A stretch of 64,000 nt of DNA, from positions 182,983,085-183,047,084 of the forward strand of contig CM037880.1 of assembly GCA_021292165.1 (NCBI GenBank), written 5' to 3'. The notes below the pieces were generated by a model. It had not been told where the DNA came from. It made no database searches and worked only from the letters and a program-made list of their open reading frames with translations. Below, piece after piece: positions 21,925-32,598 of the stretch (positions within the stretch are counted from its first letter, which is position 1; each line of letters begins with the position of its first letter). The translations under genes and the position numbers were made by a program. The stretch comes from Shinisaurus crocodilurus (taxonomy: Eukaryota; Chordata; Lepidosauria; Squamata; Shinisauridae).

Positions 21925-22240
21925 GCTAGGGTTCCCAAACCCTTTTGTGTCAGTGGGCACATTTATAATTTTGAGAGAGTGTCATGGGTGCTCTCACAAA
22001 ATGGCTGCTGTGGGAAGGGGCTTGCCCATTCTTAAAATGGCTGCCATGGTGGGCATGGCCAGTCACACAAAACACATTTTTTCAGAATGCAAAGTGGAGA
22101 GACTAAAAGAAAAGTAACTTGCCCAAGAACCTAAGGTACAAGGCAGAGGTGGGGGCTGAGCTCCAAAACACATACACAAAATTACTCTTTTGAACCCAAA
22201 TAAATATGGCAGCACTGGAGGGCAGCAATTTGCTTTGTAG
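21925..22240 (+). repeat. interspersed repeat R (DNA-transposon-like), copy 1
   Basis: The order GGGTTCCCAAACCC, GGGCACATTTATAATTTTGA, CTCACAAAATGGCTGC, GGGCATGGCCAGTCAC and AAGTAACTTGCCCAAGAACC is repeated in the same order at 51509-51812. It has no coding capacity. The superfamily is unknown to me. Confidence 0.75.
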
Positions 22241-22460
22241 TCCTGGAGGGTTGGGGACTGATCTTCCTTGTCCGTGCAGTGCATGCACGCTGCGCAGGGA
22301 CAGAGGCAATCTCTCCCCCCTCCCATCCCCCGTCCTTCCTAGGTGCAGTGCCCATGGGTGTTGCACCGAACAGGGGCAGGGGGGGAAGGAGGGGGCTGCT
22401 GCGTGTCTCCTCCTGCCCAATTCCTGAGCAGGGATTGGGGAAGAGGGGGCACCATAACCG
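22241..22460. other. GC-rich unassigned sequence
   Basis: G- and C-rich sequence that leads into the palindrome cluster. The ORFs are compositional. Confidence 0.4.
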
Positions 22461-22740
22461 CCACTGCTGTCCTTTTGTCCAAAGGACAAAAGGACAGCAG
22501 TGGTGAAGGCGGTGGGGGTGGGATCTAGGCGGCCAGGCCTCGCAAGGTCTGGGCGGCTGGATTCCCCACCTTCACCACTACTGCCGCTGGTGTCCTTTCA
22601 CCTGAAAGGACAGCAACGGTGGAGGCAAAGGCAGTGAGAGTGGGATCCAGCTGCCCAAGCCTCGCGAGGCCTTCGTGTCTGGATCCCGCCCTCACCCCCA
22701 CCTTTGCCGCTGCTGTCCTTTCAGCTGACAGCCCTTGTTT
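22461..22740. repeat. cluster of three GC-rich palindromes
   Basis: A perfect 20-bp inverted repeat with a 3-nt loop spans 22461-22503 (arm CCACTGCTGTCCTTTTGTCC). Two larger imperfect palindromes follow (about 22490-22620 and 22606-22740), each flanked by CTGTCCTTTCA or TGAAAGGACAG and centred on GGCCTCGCAAGG-like sequence. It may be a MITE with nested terminal repeats. Confidence 0.7.
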
Positions 22741-23265
22741 ACTGCTCTGGCCGGGGGGCACTATGCCCCTTTTGGCTTGCGAGAGGGTTACCGTAACCCT
22801 AGTGCAAGCCGTGGCTTTGCAGACTGGTTTAGAAGCCACACCAGGTCAGCTTCTAAAGCACCCTGTGAGGGTCAGATGACACGCTAAACCTCAATAGCAA
22901 TGAACCTACTGAAGTTTAGCATACCGTGTGAACCCAGTCAATGGGTTGACTCGACTGCAGCAGCAGCACACAACACACAACACGTTTGACTTGGCTAGTG
23001 CCACAGATACGATTTTAGCAGGCTATAGGAATTTGATGATATCTTCCATCCAGGTATGCAGAAGACATATATTGAAACCTATGCTGTATAAAAGTCCATA
23101 TGAGTGGGATGAATATAATTTCCAGAAAATATCGGGACCTATTTTGGTCCTTTTTAAACAAACCATATTATCTGGAGACTTTTGTCATTTTAATCCAATC
23201 CATATCAACATTAGAATCTTGTCTATAAGCTAGATCACAATGGTAAGCTTAGACGCATGCCAAAA
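22741..23265. other. unassigned sequence
   Basis: GTGTGAACCCAGTCAATGGG at about 22930-22949 resembles the terminus of the MITE at 49352-49678, so a decayed relative may end here. No gene is seen. Confidence 0.35.
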
Positions 23266-23490
23266 TATCTCCTCTACGGATAGAGAAATGCAATAAATAA
23301 ATAAATATCCTGTCTGTTTATTGTTTTGCATTATATTGTATTTAATTCTTTCAAATATTTGTACTGTATTTTATATTTTTAACTGTTCTGTGGCATTTTA
23401 GTTTTTTCCACTGTGCATAATCTGCCCAGAGGAAAAGTAGTTATTGGGCAGATTAGAAATGTAATAAATATATTAAAGATAGCATTATGC
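23266..23490 (+). mobile_element. decayed L2-like LINE 3' end
   Basis: ATAAATAAATAAATATC at 23292 and the final CATAATCTGCCCAGAGG, GGGCAGATTAGAAATG and TAATAAATA follow the order of the better preserved tail at 45275-45648. Confidence 0.5.
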
Positions 23491-26018
23491 CTAGCCAACT
23501 TTATCAAGTTGCCTAAAAAGCAGACACCTCTTGGAAAGATGGTTTTCTGCCATCTCATAAAATCTTCTCCAAAATAGAAACATAGACTTATGGATCGTGG
23601 AAGCAATAGATGGAACTTCAACATCTGTCCTAAGAAGGGCAGATGGCATTCAGGTGGTAGGGACACTAAACTTCCCAGAGGAAGCAATCCTATGGCCCCT
23701 AGACATTGTCTGAGGGGCCATAGGATTTTTCGGATTCCCAGATCTGAGGTCAGAGACTGCTCTCTGATTGCGAACCTGGGAACTGGAGCTCTGATGCCCC
23801 TCCCCCTTGCAGCCAGTGCAGAAAGAACTGCGCTGGCTGTGCTCTGAGGTTGGGAAAGCAACCTTGGAGAGGAGGTATAAGGGGCATTTCAGGGGGCAGG
23901 GAGGGGAGGAGACTGGGGTCTGGGGAGGCCAGAATACAAGGTATCCTGAGTCTTCTGCAGCCTCCTTCCCTCCCTCTCTGACACACTGTCACAGAGAAGG
24001 AGGAGCAGGGAGGCGAAGATTGCCTCCATCACTCCTCCACTCTGCATTGGATGAGTATGAGCCTCTGAGTTCAGGGGCTTATGCTTTTCTCCATAGAATT
24101 GCACCCTAAAAATATTATGGAGAATGCCTGCATAGTTCCCCACATTCCCAGATCTCTGAGCCATATATTCCTTAAAATAGTCTGATAAAAAGAACCACAA
24201 TGTTAGTAGGGTCGCCAGAATTACTTGGCTTCAGGAATCATTTGTTTCCAAGATATTGCAAAAGTTTTTGGGGTTTGAGAGGGGGAGTGCCATTGCACAC
24301 AGGTACATATTAGTCCCAAAACAAAGAAGTAGGAAGCTTTTTTTCAAGGTAAACTAGTTCCTCGGCCTTCTCAGAAACCAAACAGAAATGCCTTGGGGCA
24401 AACAATGCTGGCACCTATTGAATTGCCTACCTGATGTTTCCACTGGCTGGATACATACTGACTGGTGTGTAGTAATTTTTCCTCAGACTATGAAGGAATC
24501 CCAGATGATTTCTTACTGTCTCCCAGAGCCCATATCCTGACAACCATCTATTTAGGGTTAGAATGGTTGGGTAGATGTAGACTGTATTGGAAGTGGCAGA
24601 ATGATCTATCACTGGCAAGGAAAGCTGGAGAGGCTCTTGTATTTCTTTCTTTGATTTATTTAACACCTCCTCAAATAGATTTTTTCTAGTTGTACAATAT
24701 AGTTTAAAACATCATAATAACAACATAATAAGATACAATAAAAAATGCAACATAAAAGCAATAGACAATAAATTGTTTTGGAACTATGATGTCATGCTCA
24801 GCAGACAGACAAGAGTTCTATTGATTGGTGCTATATATGTCATGGGTTGCAACTGGCAGATGTGTCCTGGGCAAAGAAGAATGACTGCCTCCTTTGCAGA
24901 GAACATCTGAAAATTGCTGACCTCTGGCAATAAAGGTTACATAAGCAACAGTAAATCATAGTAAATAGCAATGTTGTACAGCTGTGTTGTGAACCAAAGA
25001 AATATGTTGGGCTATTTTGAATTCAGTGATTATGCATCAACCAAGGACTGTATATTTTTAAAATCCCATCTCTCCAACATATACTTTAAGCTGCAGGGTT
25101 CATTCCAAAACAAATGCTTTAAATATGAGGTTACTAAAGGCCCTGTTAAAACTTCTATTCTCGAGTAATAATATAGTTGGCATCAGAAAAATGTATACTC
25201 TGTGTCCTTCAATCTGAACATATTACCACAACTAATAAAACACTGGCATCAAGATGAGATGAAGCACGTGCATTAATGGTATTGATTTCATATCTTAACA
25301 ATGTAGCCATTAATACACAGTTTGGCATAATTGTATCAATTACCTCATTTATTTTTCTTTCTTACCTTCTTTTCTCTTTCGTACCACCTCCAGCCTGTTT
25401 TGTGCTGTATTCATTCACAGTGAACAGAGAACAGGGACTAATTTTCATCAGCTTCTAATGTATTATGTGACATATATGATTTTGGAGCAAAAGACATTTT
25501 CATCAAAATTCTCATCTATTTTTCTGAAATTCCAAAGGTGTGAAGAAACTAGATCGGCATCATTTTCTTCCCTTTTGATCTTCAGTGCAGAATAGGTTCA
25601 CTAGTATCATCATCATACTGTCATAGTAAAACCTTATGAGGGAAGGAGAAAGAAAAGATCTGGAAAAGATCATAGGTTAGTTCATCTGAAAAGCGATCAA
25701 TACAAACAAAATAAAGGAAGTTGTCTCATGAGAGCTGAAACCTCAGAAGATAAAATATCCCAGACATAGTGGAATTCAATATTTATTTGAAATTGGAACA
25801 GTTGAATATTAATGGTTAATGTTAATCGTATAAAACAGAGGTCCCCAATGCAACACCCACAGACACCTCCAATGGCACCCATGAAGGGGTCCCCAACATG
25901 GTACCAGATTCTGCCTCCTCCCTTATTAAAGGTGAATGTGGCATATTCCACTTAATCTGAATCTTGACATTCACAAACTGACTTTAATCTGAAGCCAGGC
26001 ATTTTTCATGTCAGTGTA
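23491..26018. other. unassigned sequence with a perfect inverted repeat
   Basis: A 15-bp perfect inverted repeat with a 12-nt loop lies at 23686-23727 (AATCCTATGGCCCCT and its complement). From about 25839 to 25965, GGTCCCCAATGCAACACCC and GGGGTCCCCAACATGGTACC belong to a repeat that resumes near 33785. No coding exon was identified. Confidence 0.4.
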
Positions 26019-26432
26019 GATTGCGCGCGCAAAAGAGGAAATAAGAGTCGAGACACAGAATGATGGTGAAATTATGGGCCACATTTATTGATTCGAGGAT
26101 CTGGGAAGGGACGAGTGCGGGTGCTAGCTAAACCGGCTCTCGGCCAGTATACCCTTCAATGGGCGAAGCATCCCAATCGGAGGTGTGGCGCTGTAACTCG
26201 CCACTCCCCAATTTTACACCATGCGGTGTCGGAAGGCCTCCTCCATGTCACCGCACGGGGCCATGAAACGCCATGCGGGTGAGAGGAATTGGCCTCAAAG
26301 GCGGACCCTATCTCCCTGGCCGTGCCGTGAAACTGGGCTCAGGTGAGGCTAAGGTATCGCCAGTCACCTGAAAGGTGCCGTGGGATGATCACCGAACCTC
26401 ACCCCACTGCCTAAAACCCGCACTTACCGCCA
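26019..26432 (-). repeat. split direct repeat B2 (414 bp)
   Basis: Same length as 26791-27204, with one visible substitution (CTAGCTAAACC against CTAGCTAGACC near 26129). It starts GATT followed by the 12-bp palindrome TTGCGCGCGCAA (26021-26032). Many CpG dinucleotides are intact, which fits a young copy. Confidence 0.9.
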
Positions 26433-26614
26433 ATGTGACCAAATCAGGGAGACTACGCAAAACAAAAAAGCACCCAACCCAAGAACACAGTGTAGAGTAG
26501 GCGAAACACGCACACCACCACCAGGCCAATCAGCAATGGTGAGCCAAAATTCCTACTCGGCCCCGTCAACCGGCGACCAGAAATCCCACACTGTGAATTG
26601 GGAGGGAGGGAGGG
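26433..26614. other. spacer between A2 and B2
   Basis: A 182-bp sequence present once. On the minus strand it runs from a CAG (end of A2) to a GTAAGTG (start of B2), so it resembles an exon between splice-like signals; this may be chance. Confidence 0.45.
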
Positions 26615-26794
26615 AGCTGCTTTGAGAAAAGAGGCAGAGGGTGGAGCAACGCTGCCTAATAAAGGCCTCCACCGCTCCTCCCCCCGCCTTGAGCCCATAG
26701 GTGGTTTCTAAATTAAACAGCCTCACCTCTCATTCCTCTACGCGTGCAAATAGTCCTCCCACCAACAGCTACGCGTTGGTGGGGGAAGGGGATT
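26615..26794 (-). repeat. split direct repeat A2 (180 bp)
   Basis: Matches 32599-32778 without visible change. It contains a 9-bp inverted repeat with an 8-nt loop (CCCACCAAC at 26758-26766 and GTTGGTGGG at 26775-26783) close to the junction with B1. Confidence 0.9.
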
Positions 26795-27204
26795 GCGCGC
26801 GCAAAAGAGGAAATAAGAGTCGAGACACAGAATGATGGTGAAATTATGGGCCACATTTATTGATTCGAGGATCTGGGAAGGGACGAGTGCGGGTGCTAGC
26901 TAGACCGGCTCTCGGCCAGTATACCCTTCAATGGGCGAAGCATCCCAATCGGAGGTGTGGCGCTGTAACTCGCCACTCCCCAATTTTACACCATGCGGTG
27001 TCGGAAGGCCTCCTCCATGTCACCGCACGGGGCCATGAAACGCCATGCGGGTGAGAGGAATTGGCCTCAAAGGCGGACCCTATCTCCCTGGCCGTGCCGT
27101 GAAACTGGGCTCAGGTGAGGCTAAGGTATCGCCAGTCACCTGAAAGGTGCCGTGGGATGATCACCGAACCTCACCCCACTGCCTAAAACCCGCACTTACC
27201 GCCA
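26791..27204 (-). repeat. split direct repeat B1 (414 bp)
   Basis: Partner of 26019-26432. It overlaps A2 by the shared GATT (26791-26794). The boundary with the internal region on the minus strand is GGCGGTAAGTG, which looks like a splice donor. Confidence 0.9.
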
Positions 27205-27399
27205 CAGAGAGGGACTGGCTAAGCCAAGTCCCCTCTCCCCCACCTGCGCTGAATAAATTCGAGCAGGGCCCTTCGCAGATCCTCCAAGAAAATATCGTTA
27301 CCCCCGTCGGAGAGATGAACGCCATCTGCCCGATACAACTCCCCCCGGGCCAAGGAGATCACAGGGTGAGGAATCGCAAAACCTACCCCTCCGAGGCCC

Positions 27400-28360
27400 C
27401 TACAAAGCTGACGATTCAGCCTTCTTCCCGCTCTGTTTAAGGCGTTGGGGCTGCACCACCCCGCCACAGAAACGAGACATGTGGGACCAGAGAATCTGGA
27501 CCCCAGGCCAGCACTGCCACACAACAGCAAGGTCCGTAAACGCTTGCTCAATCAAGGACTTGCCCTTGAGCAATCCAAGATCATTCCCACTGAGGTGCAC
27601 CACCAGCACGTCTGGGAAGATGGCCACATGGCCTGACCGGAGCAAAGTCGGAAGGAGGCCGCTCCACTGCATTCCACGCCGACCCAGCCATTGCCCGTCA
27701 GCGATCCAGGCTGATCCCAAGCTGGGGTCCAACACGCGACCGTGCAGCTCTCTGGGCAGCCCAGTACACCATGCTGTGTCCGAACACGAGCACACGAATT
27801 GGCCTCGATCCACTCCAGTGACCTGCAACAAGAAGAAAGGCACAGCAGCAGCACCACTCACAGTAACTTTTCGAATATAAGAATGATAGTCAGCTGAGCA
27901 CCACCGGCCCACAGCCTGTATTTCAGGCTGTGCTCAATCAAGGACTTGCCCTCGAGCAATCCAAGATCATTCCCACTGAGGTGCACCACCAGCACGTCTG
28001 GGAGGATGGCCACATGGCCTGACCGGAGCAAAGTCGGAAGGAGGCCGCTCCACTGCATTCCACGCCGACCCAGCCATTGCCCGTCAGCGATCCGGCTGAT
28101 CCCAAGCTGGGGTCCAACACGCGACCGTGCAGCTCTCTGGGCAGCCCAGTAAACCATGCTGTGTCCGAACACGAGCACACGAATTGGCCTCGATCCACTC
28201 CAGTGACCTGCAACAAGAAGAAAGGCACAGCAGCAGCACCACTCACGGTAACTTTCCAAATATAAGAATGATAGTCAGCTGAGCGCCACCGGCCCACAGC
28301 CTGTATTTCAGCTGGTGGAAAATTCAGAGCAGCGACCGTCCAAAACAAACAAACAAACAA
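27400..28360 (-). pseudogene. SGNH-hydrolase-like domain of the retroelement, duplicated and broken
   Basis: Minus-strand frames 28360-27938, 28259-27858 and 27912-27400 encode parts of one domain. In the upstream copy the order is RVLVFGHSMVYWAAQRAA (block I, with GHS in the place of the usual GDS), ADGQWLGRRGMQWSGLLP and PDVLVVHLSGNDLG (block III GxND). A 386-bp segment is tandemly duplicated (27546-27931 and 27932-28312). The second copy in reading direction has a 1-bp insertion near 27708 that breaks the frame, and only this copy continues to the C-terminal part (WPGVQILWSHMSRF). Each unit has a pyrimidine-rich tract ending in CAG before the domain, like a 3' splice site. SGNH domains hydrolyse esters; the role in Ngaro-type elements is unknown, and the changed serine block leaves activity uncertain. 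No intact single frame is present. Confidence 0.65.
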
Positions 28361-30209
28361 AACAACAACTGATGACTGTAGAATGCTCTAAGCACCTGGC
28401 ATGTACTGTACCAGTGACTGACAGGAGTGTCTTAAACCAACACCACACCTCTCAAAAGCGCGGAGAAGCAAAAGCTCGGCCTTGACTATCAAGTCTGCAA
28501 AGGCCACATACTCAATATTGTTGATCAGAATAATCGCAAATGCAGGCAGCACTTGGGTAATATTATGCTTCTGCAATACAGCCATTCCAGTGCGTTCGAA
28601 GAACAGGATGTTGCTTTCATGTGCGATTGCAACTACAGGGGAGGCAATACATTGCACTCCCTGCCTGGGCCAGGATTGGAGTCGGCCATCGTCGTATCTA
28701 TGGACACTCATGGCAGCTGCCTACTGCTCCAGTAGTAAGAGAAGCCCCGTAGGCTAGGCAGGGGCTATAAAGGGAACCAAACAGGTGGCTTGTATTTCAG
28801 GGCCGGCAGACAGGAATTAGCATGTGCCGCACCTTGACAACCGAGGGTGCATAAAGCACGCCCGACTATAACTATACACTTCATGAAAAACTGTCACAGA
28901 CGCAATCAGCAATCTGGGCCAAACATAGTGCATGGAAGCACATAGGTTGGACGAGCCTTATTTTGTTGCATACCATCCTTGCACTGCCAAAACGGTTGCA
29001 GCCTCTGACAGAAAAACCCCTACTTCCTTAGAGGAAATAAAAGGGGTATGGAACTGCCTAGAGCCACCTAAAAGGAGGCCTCGAAGAGGAAATGCACTTA
29101 TGGCAACTGAGCCCCCAATTGATGCCGTAGAGGCAAAGGATTGCTGCCCATATCTTAGGGATACCCACTTGCTGATACCCCAAGCAGTCTCCCGGGAAGG
29201 CAAAAATGAAATTGGGCCCTTCCCACATTAATGAGAATATGAGCCCGCCCAGCTATAGCTGGCACCCCATGGCAGTCCATGCCAGAAGATCAGAGGGCAA
29301 AACCAATTATACTAGGACATGGATCACTCTATTGAAAGCATGAAGTAACCCAAAATTGGGAACCCATCCCCACCTGTAGGAGGCATGTAGCCAAGAGAGG
29401 ATGCCTGAAGCAAAGTCCACCTGAGTACTGCCCAATGACAGCCAATCACACTGCCTACTACCCATAACTCAAGCAAAACAGGGGAACCAAAATAAATAAC
29501 ATTGAGGATGAAGGCAAGTCATTATCAGGTCCAGGAACTAGATGGGCCAAACGAATCCCATAACTCTGGGAATGGAAGTAACCCTTTCAGAGTTACCTGC
29601 TTGAAATTGTCATGAAGTGATGAAAGAAGTTCAAGCCACCAGAGAAAGCACATGGCTTAAGAGCATTGGGACTCACGATTATGCGCTGGGTGAAGAAATA
29701 AATGATGAAAACATCTCCTCAAAGGACTAACAGGTACGCTACTGCAGATCCAGGAATTGCCTCATGGAGAACACACGGCTTAAGAGCACCGGGGAAAACA
29801 GCAAAAGAAAACATACAGTATTAATATCAAGGGATGGCATGGCAGGGGACAAAACCATGAAATGAACAAAGACGTCATAATACCCAAGCGGTTGAGGCAA
29901 CGGGAAACAGAACGGGGCTGCACGTGGGTGTCAGGTACTAGCAGGGCGTATGTATCAATGCCCGCTGAACTGCAAATAAAAACGCCACACGAACTAACAG
30001 CACGACTTGGCATGATAAAATTGCTCTTGCAAGCCCAGAACATGACTTGGTTGGCAATGCCAGGACAACACGGATTAAGAAAAGTGAGCAATGCCACATT
30101 CGCTATAAAAACCTTAAGTGAAGCAAGATTTGTGTGGGCGTATGTCCCGCATTAAAATAATTAAGATCATACGAAAATTAATAGGGTGAACATGAAGTCC
30201 CTATCATTA
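28361..30209. other. retroelement interior, unassigned
   Basis: No reverse transcriptase (no YxDD-type motif), RNase H or tyrosine recombinase (no R...HxxR...Y order) was recognised. The frames 28711-28388 (minus) and 29862-30155 (plus) have no motif I know. Confidence 0.45.
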
Positions 30210-30400
30210 ACACGCCAAGACCACTGACTGGATAAACTGAATCAGACCATTGGGCCATCCAGTCCTTTACCCCCGACATTGAGGAGCAATGGCCATCTGG
30301 GTTCCAGGCAGGAGGCCCCAATGAGATGCCGGGAACCTGTTCCCGGGATCCCCGGTACACAAGCCAGAGTTAAACCATAGAGCCACAGCCAAGTGCTCAT
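30210..30400 (-). mobile_element. decayed SINE-like fragment inside the retroelement
   Basis: ACTGAATCAGACCATTGGGC and CATCCAGTCC are typical of the 3' part of the T2 SINE on the minus strand. The 5' part is weak. Confidence 0.4.
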
Positions 30401-30519
30401 GGAAACACCCCTTTCTTTTTCCCTGCCATCAAGCCCCCCATCATGAGGCAACTCAATGCCAAATAATATAAGGGGATCACCAGTGGCAGATTTCTTCCTG
30501 CTGGATGACGATACAGCAC

Positions 30520-30706
30520 ATAGAAATCCGCTTTATACTGAGTCAGATTATTGGTCAAACTAGCAAAATACAGTCTGCTCTGACTGGCAGGGGCCCTCCA
30601 GGGCACCAGGCAGGGATCCCTCCCAGCTCCACCTAGAGAGGCCAGAAACTGAACCCGGGACCCTCCGCATGTAAAGCAAGTGCTCTACCACTGAGCCATG
30701 ACCCAT
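30520..30706 (-). mobile_element. tRNA-derived SINE (T2) inside the retroelement
   Basis: The plus strand CTACCACTGAGCCA at 30686-30699 is the complement of an A-box head, and AGAAACTGAACCC at 30643-30655 of a B-box. TTATACTGAGTCAGATTATT and TCTGCTCTGACTGGCAGGGG are the body. The match to the copy at 16755 is good. Confidence 0.75.
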
Positions 30707-31029
30707 TCCTAAATTGAGAAAAGTTAATGAAATGAGGACCACCAGAACAACAGACCACTCGGCTCAGTACCACCGACTAGCAGTGTCTCTCCATGATTTT
30801 AGGCAGGATTGTTTCCCAACCCTCCTAGAGATGCTGATGACTGAACAAGTGGGCATACGCTTGCAAAACGGGTGTCCCACCTACAGAGCAATGGCAATTA
30901 ACTTGCAACAGATTGTTTTAATTCACTTGTTTCAGTACTAGAGCAATCAGTGTTTCACATACTTTCTCGCACAGTGATCTTGTGAGGTAGACCGGGATAT
31001 GAACCCCCTATTTTAAGGAAGGTATTGTG

Positions 31030-31245
31030 TAGTATTGTACTGGTATCCCGCCTGCTTTCCTGCAAGGAAGCCAAGGCGGCGCACACAATTTACTTTACAT
31101 GTTATCCTCACAATAACCCTGTAAGGCATGGCAGGCCGATAAGGCATAAAACAAGAGGGGGGAAGGTAAACCAACCCGTATGTGTAAGGCAGGGCCAGAA
31201 CCTGTGCAAGAAAAGCAAATTTTACCGCCAGACCATAGACAATTA
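31030..31245 (-). mobile_element. degenerate L2-tailed SINE inside the retroelement
   Basis: CCTGCAAGGAAGCCAAGGCG, TTATCCTCACAATAACCCTG and TGCAAGAAAAGCAAATTTTA follow the minus-strand order of this SINE. Related short pieces of its core also lie near 30970-31015 and 31340-31400. Confidence 0.55.
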
Positions 31246-31313
31246 AGGATATAGAAAGTATGAACAAGCGAGCTGTCATTGCTCAGCTAATACCATTAGT
31301 AACTAATCACAAA

Positions 31314-31339
31314 ATTATATATATATATATATATATATC
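31314..31339. repeat. (TA)n microsatellite
   Basis: About 12 TA units. A second TA/TGTA-rich tract is at 31595-31630. Confidence 0.9.
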
Positions 31340-31845
31340 ACAACAACTCTGCAAGGTAGGAACAAGGCAAAAATCAGTAGGGTAGGAATCCAATGCCCAA
31401 TCGTTGCCACACGAGCCAGACGGGACCCCTCACATAGGCAGGCAAGAATCAGGGTAGTAGCATGGGGGGGCAGGGCGGCCACGTGAGCAAGCAAGCCCCC
31501 CCCCACAAACCAAGGGCCTAGAATTTGTGCTCCTTTATTATCATTATTATTATTGTCATTGGAATTAGTATTATTTAGCTATGTATAGCAATTATTCATG
31601 TGTATGTATATATATACATACACACACATATACAACGACCACCCTGGAAGGTAGGACAGTGATGGAAATTGGGGCCCACAATCACAACAATATCGAGGTA
31701 TTTGGTTGGCAACTGTGAACAACAACCCCATGAGGTAGCACATCAGGCAAAAGAGCACAAGTAGCCATTTCTCTCCTAACACACAATATGCTTATCAAGG
31801 GAACCTGAGGAGACGCCTCAAAGCCTAAGAGGGCAAAGCCCTATA

Positions 31846-32295
31846 GAGGCCTGCGAAGGAGGCCCCCACTGGAGCCCCAAAATGGCCTGCAAACAGAGGC
31901 CTGCTAAGGAGGCCCTCACTGGAGTCCTAAATCGGCCTGCAGGCAGAGGCCTGCGAAGGAGGCCCCCACTGGAGCCCCAAAATGGCCTGCAAACAGAGGC
32001 CTGCTAAGGAGGCCCTCACTGGAGTCCTAAATCGGCCTGCAGGCAGAGGCCTGCTAAGGAGGCCCTCACTGGAGCCCCAAAATGACCTGCAAACAGAGGC
32101 CTGCGAAGGAGGCCCTCACTGGAGTCCTAAATCAGCCTGCAGGCAGAGGCCTGCTAAGGAGGCCCTCACTGGAGCCCCAAAATGGCCTGCAAACAGAGGC
32201 CTGCGAAGGAGGCCCTCACTGAAGCCCTAAATCGGCCTGCAAACAGAGGCCTGCAAAGGAGGCCCCCACTGGAGCCCCAAATCGGCCTGCAGCTA
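31846..32295. repeat. 50-bp tandem array, nine units
   Basis: Nine units of exactly 50 bp begin at 31846 with GAGGCCTGC and keep phase without indels (for example unit 9 at 32246). Two unit types alternate: one with GCCCCAAAATGGCCTGCAAA and one with GTCCTAAATCGGCCTGCAGG, giving a 100-bp higher-order period. The array lies near the A1 end of the retroelement. Confidence 0.9.
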
Positions 32296-32598
32296 GGAGG
32301 GAGGCCCCACCAGATCCCACCCTCCAAGCTGTGCCTAACGTGCTAGTGATCCAGCACCTACTTCCAGTAACAGGCAAGGCATATGGAGGGCCCTGGACTA
32401 GGCCAGCAATCCCCCCCACTCACCCCCGAAAAAGCCCACAAAGGGGGGGAGGGAAACAGAATCAAATAAAATTAAAGTAAGAGAGAGAAAACAAGAAGAG
32501 ATGGGATCAGAGAGAGCAGGGAGTCCCAGGACTCCACCCCTACTGGTCCCACACAAACCACAGTAAAGGCACCAACTGGCACAGAACTTATCTCCCGC

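Noticed and set aside
26088..26282. Pair of identical 64-codon ORFs (26088 and 26860) as a duplicated small gene
   Set aside because: They are the same part of the 414-bp terminal repeats, on the strand opposite to the SGNH domain, with no motif.
31846..32295. Regular 50-bp repeats that could suggest a CRISPR array
   Set aside because: There are no unique spacers; the units are contiguous tandem copies inside a vertebrate retroelement.
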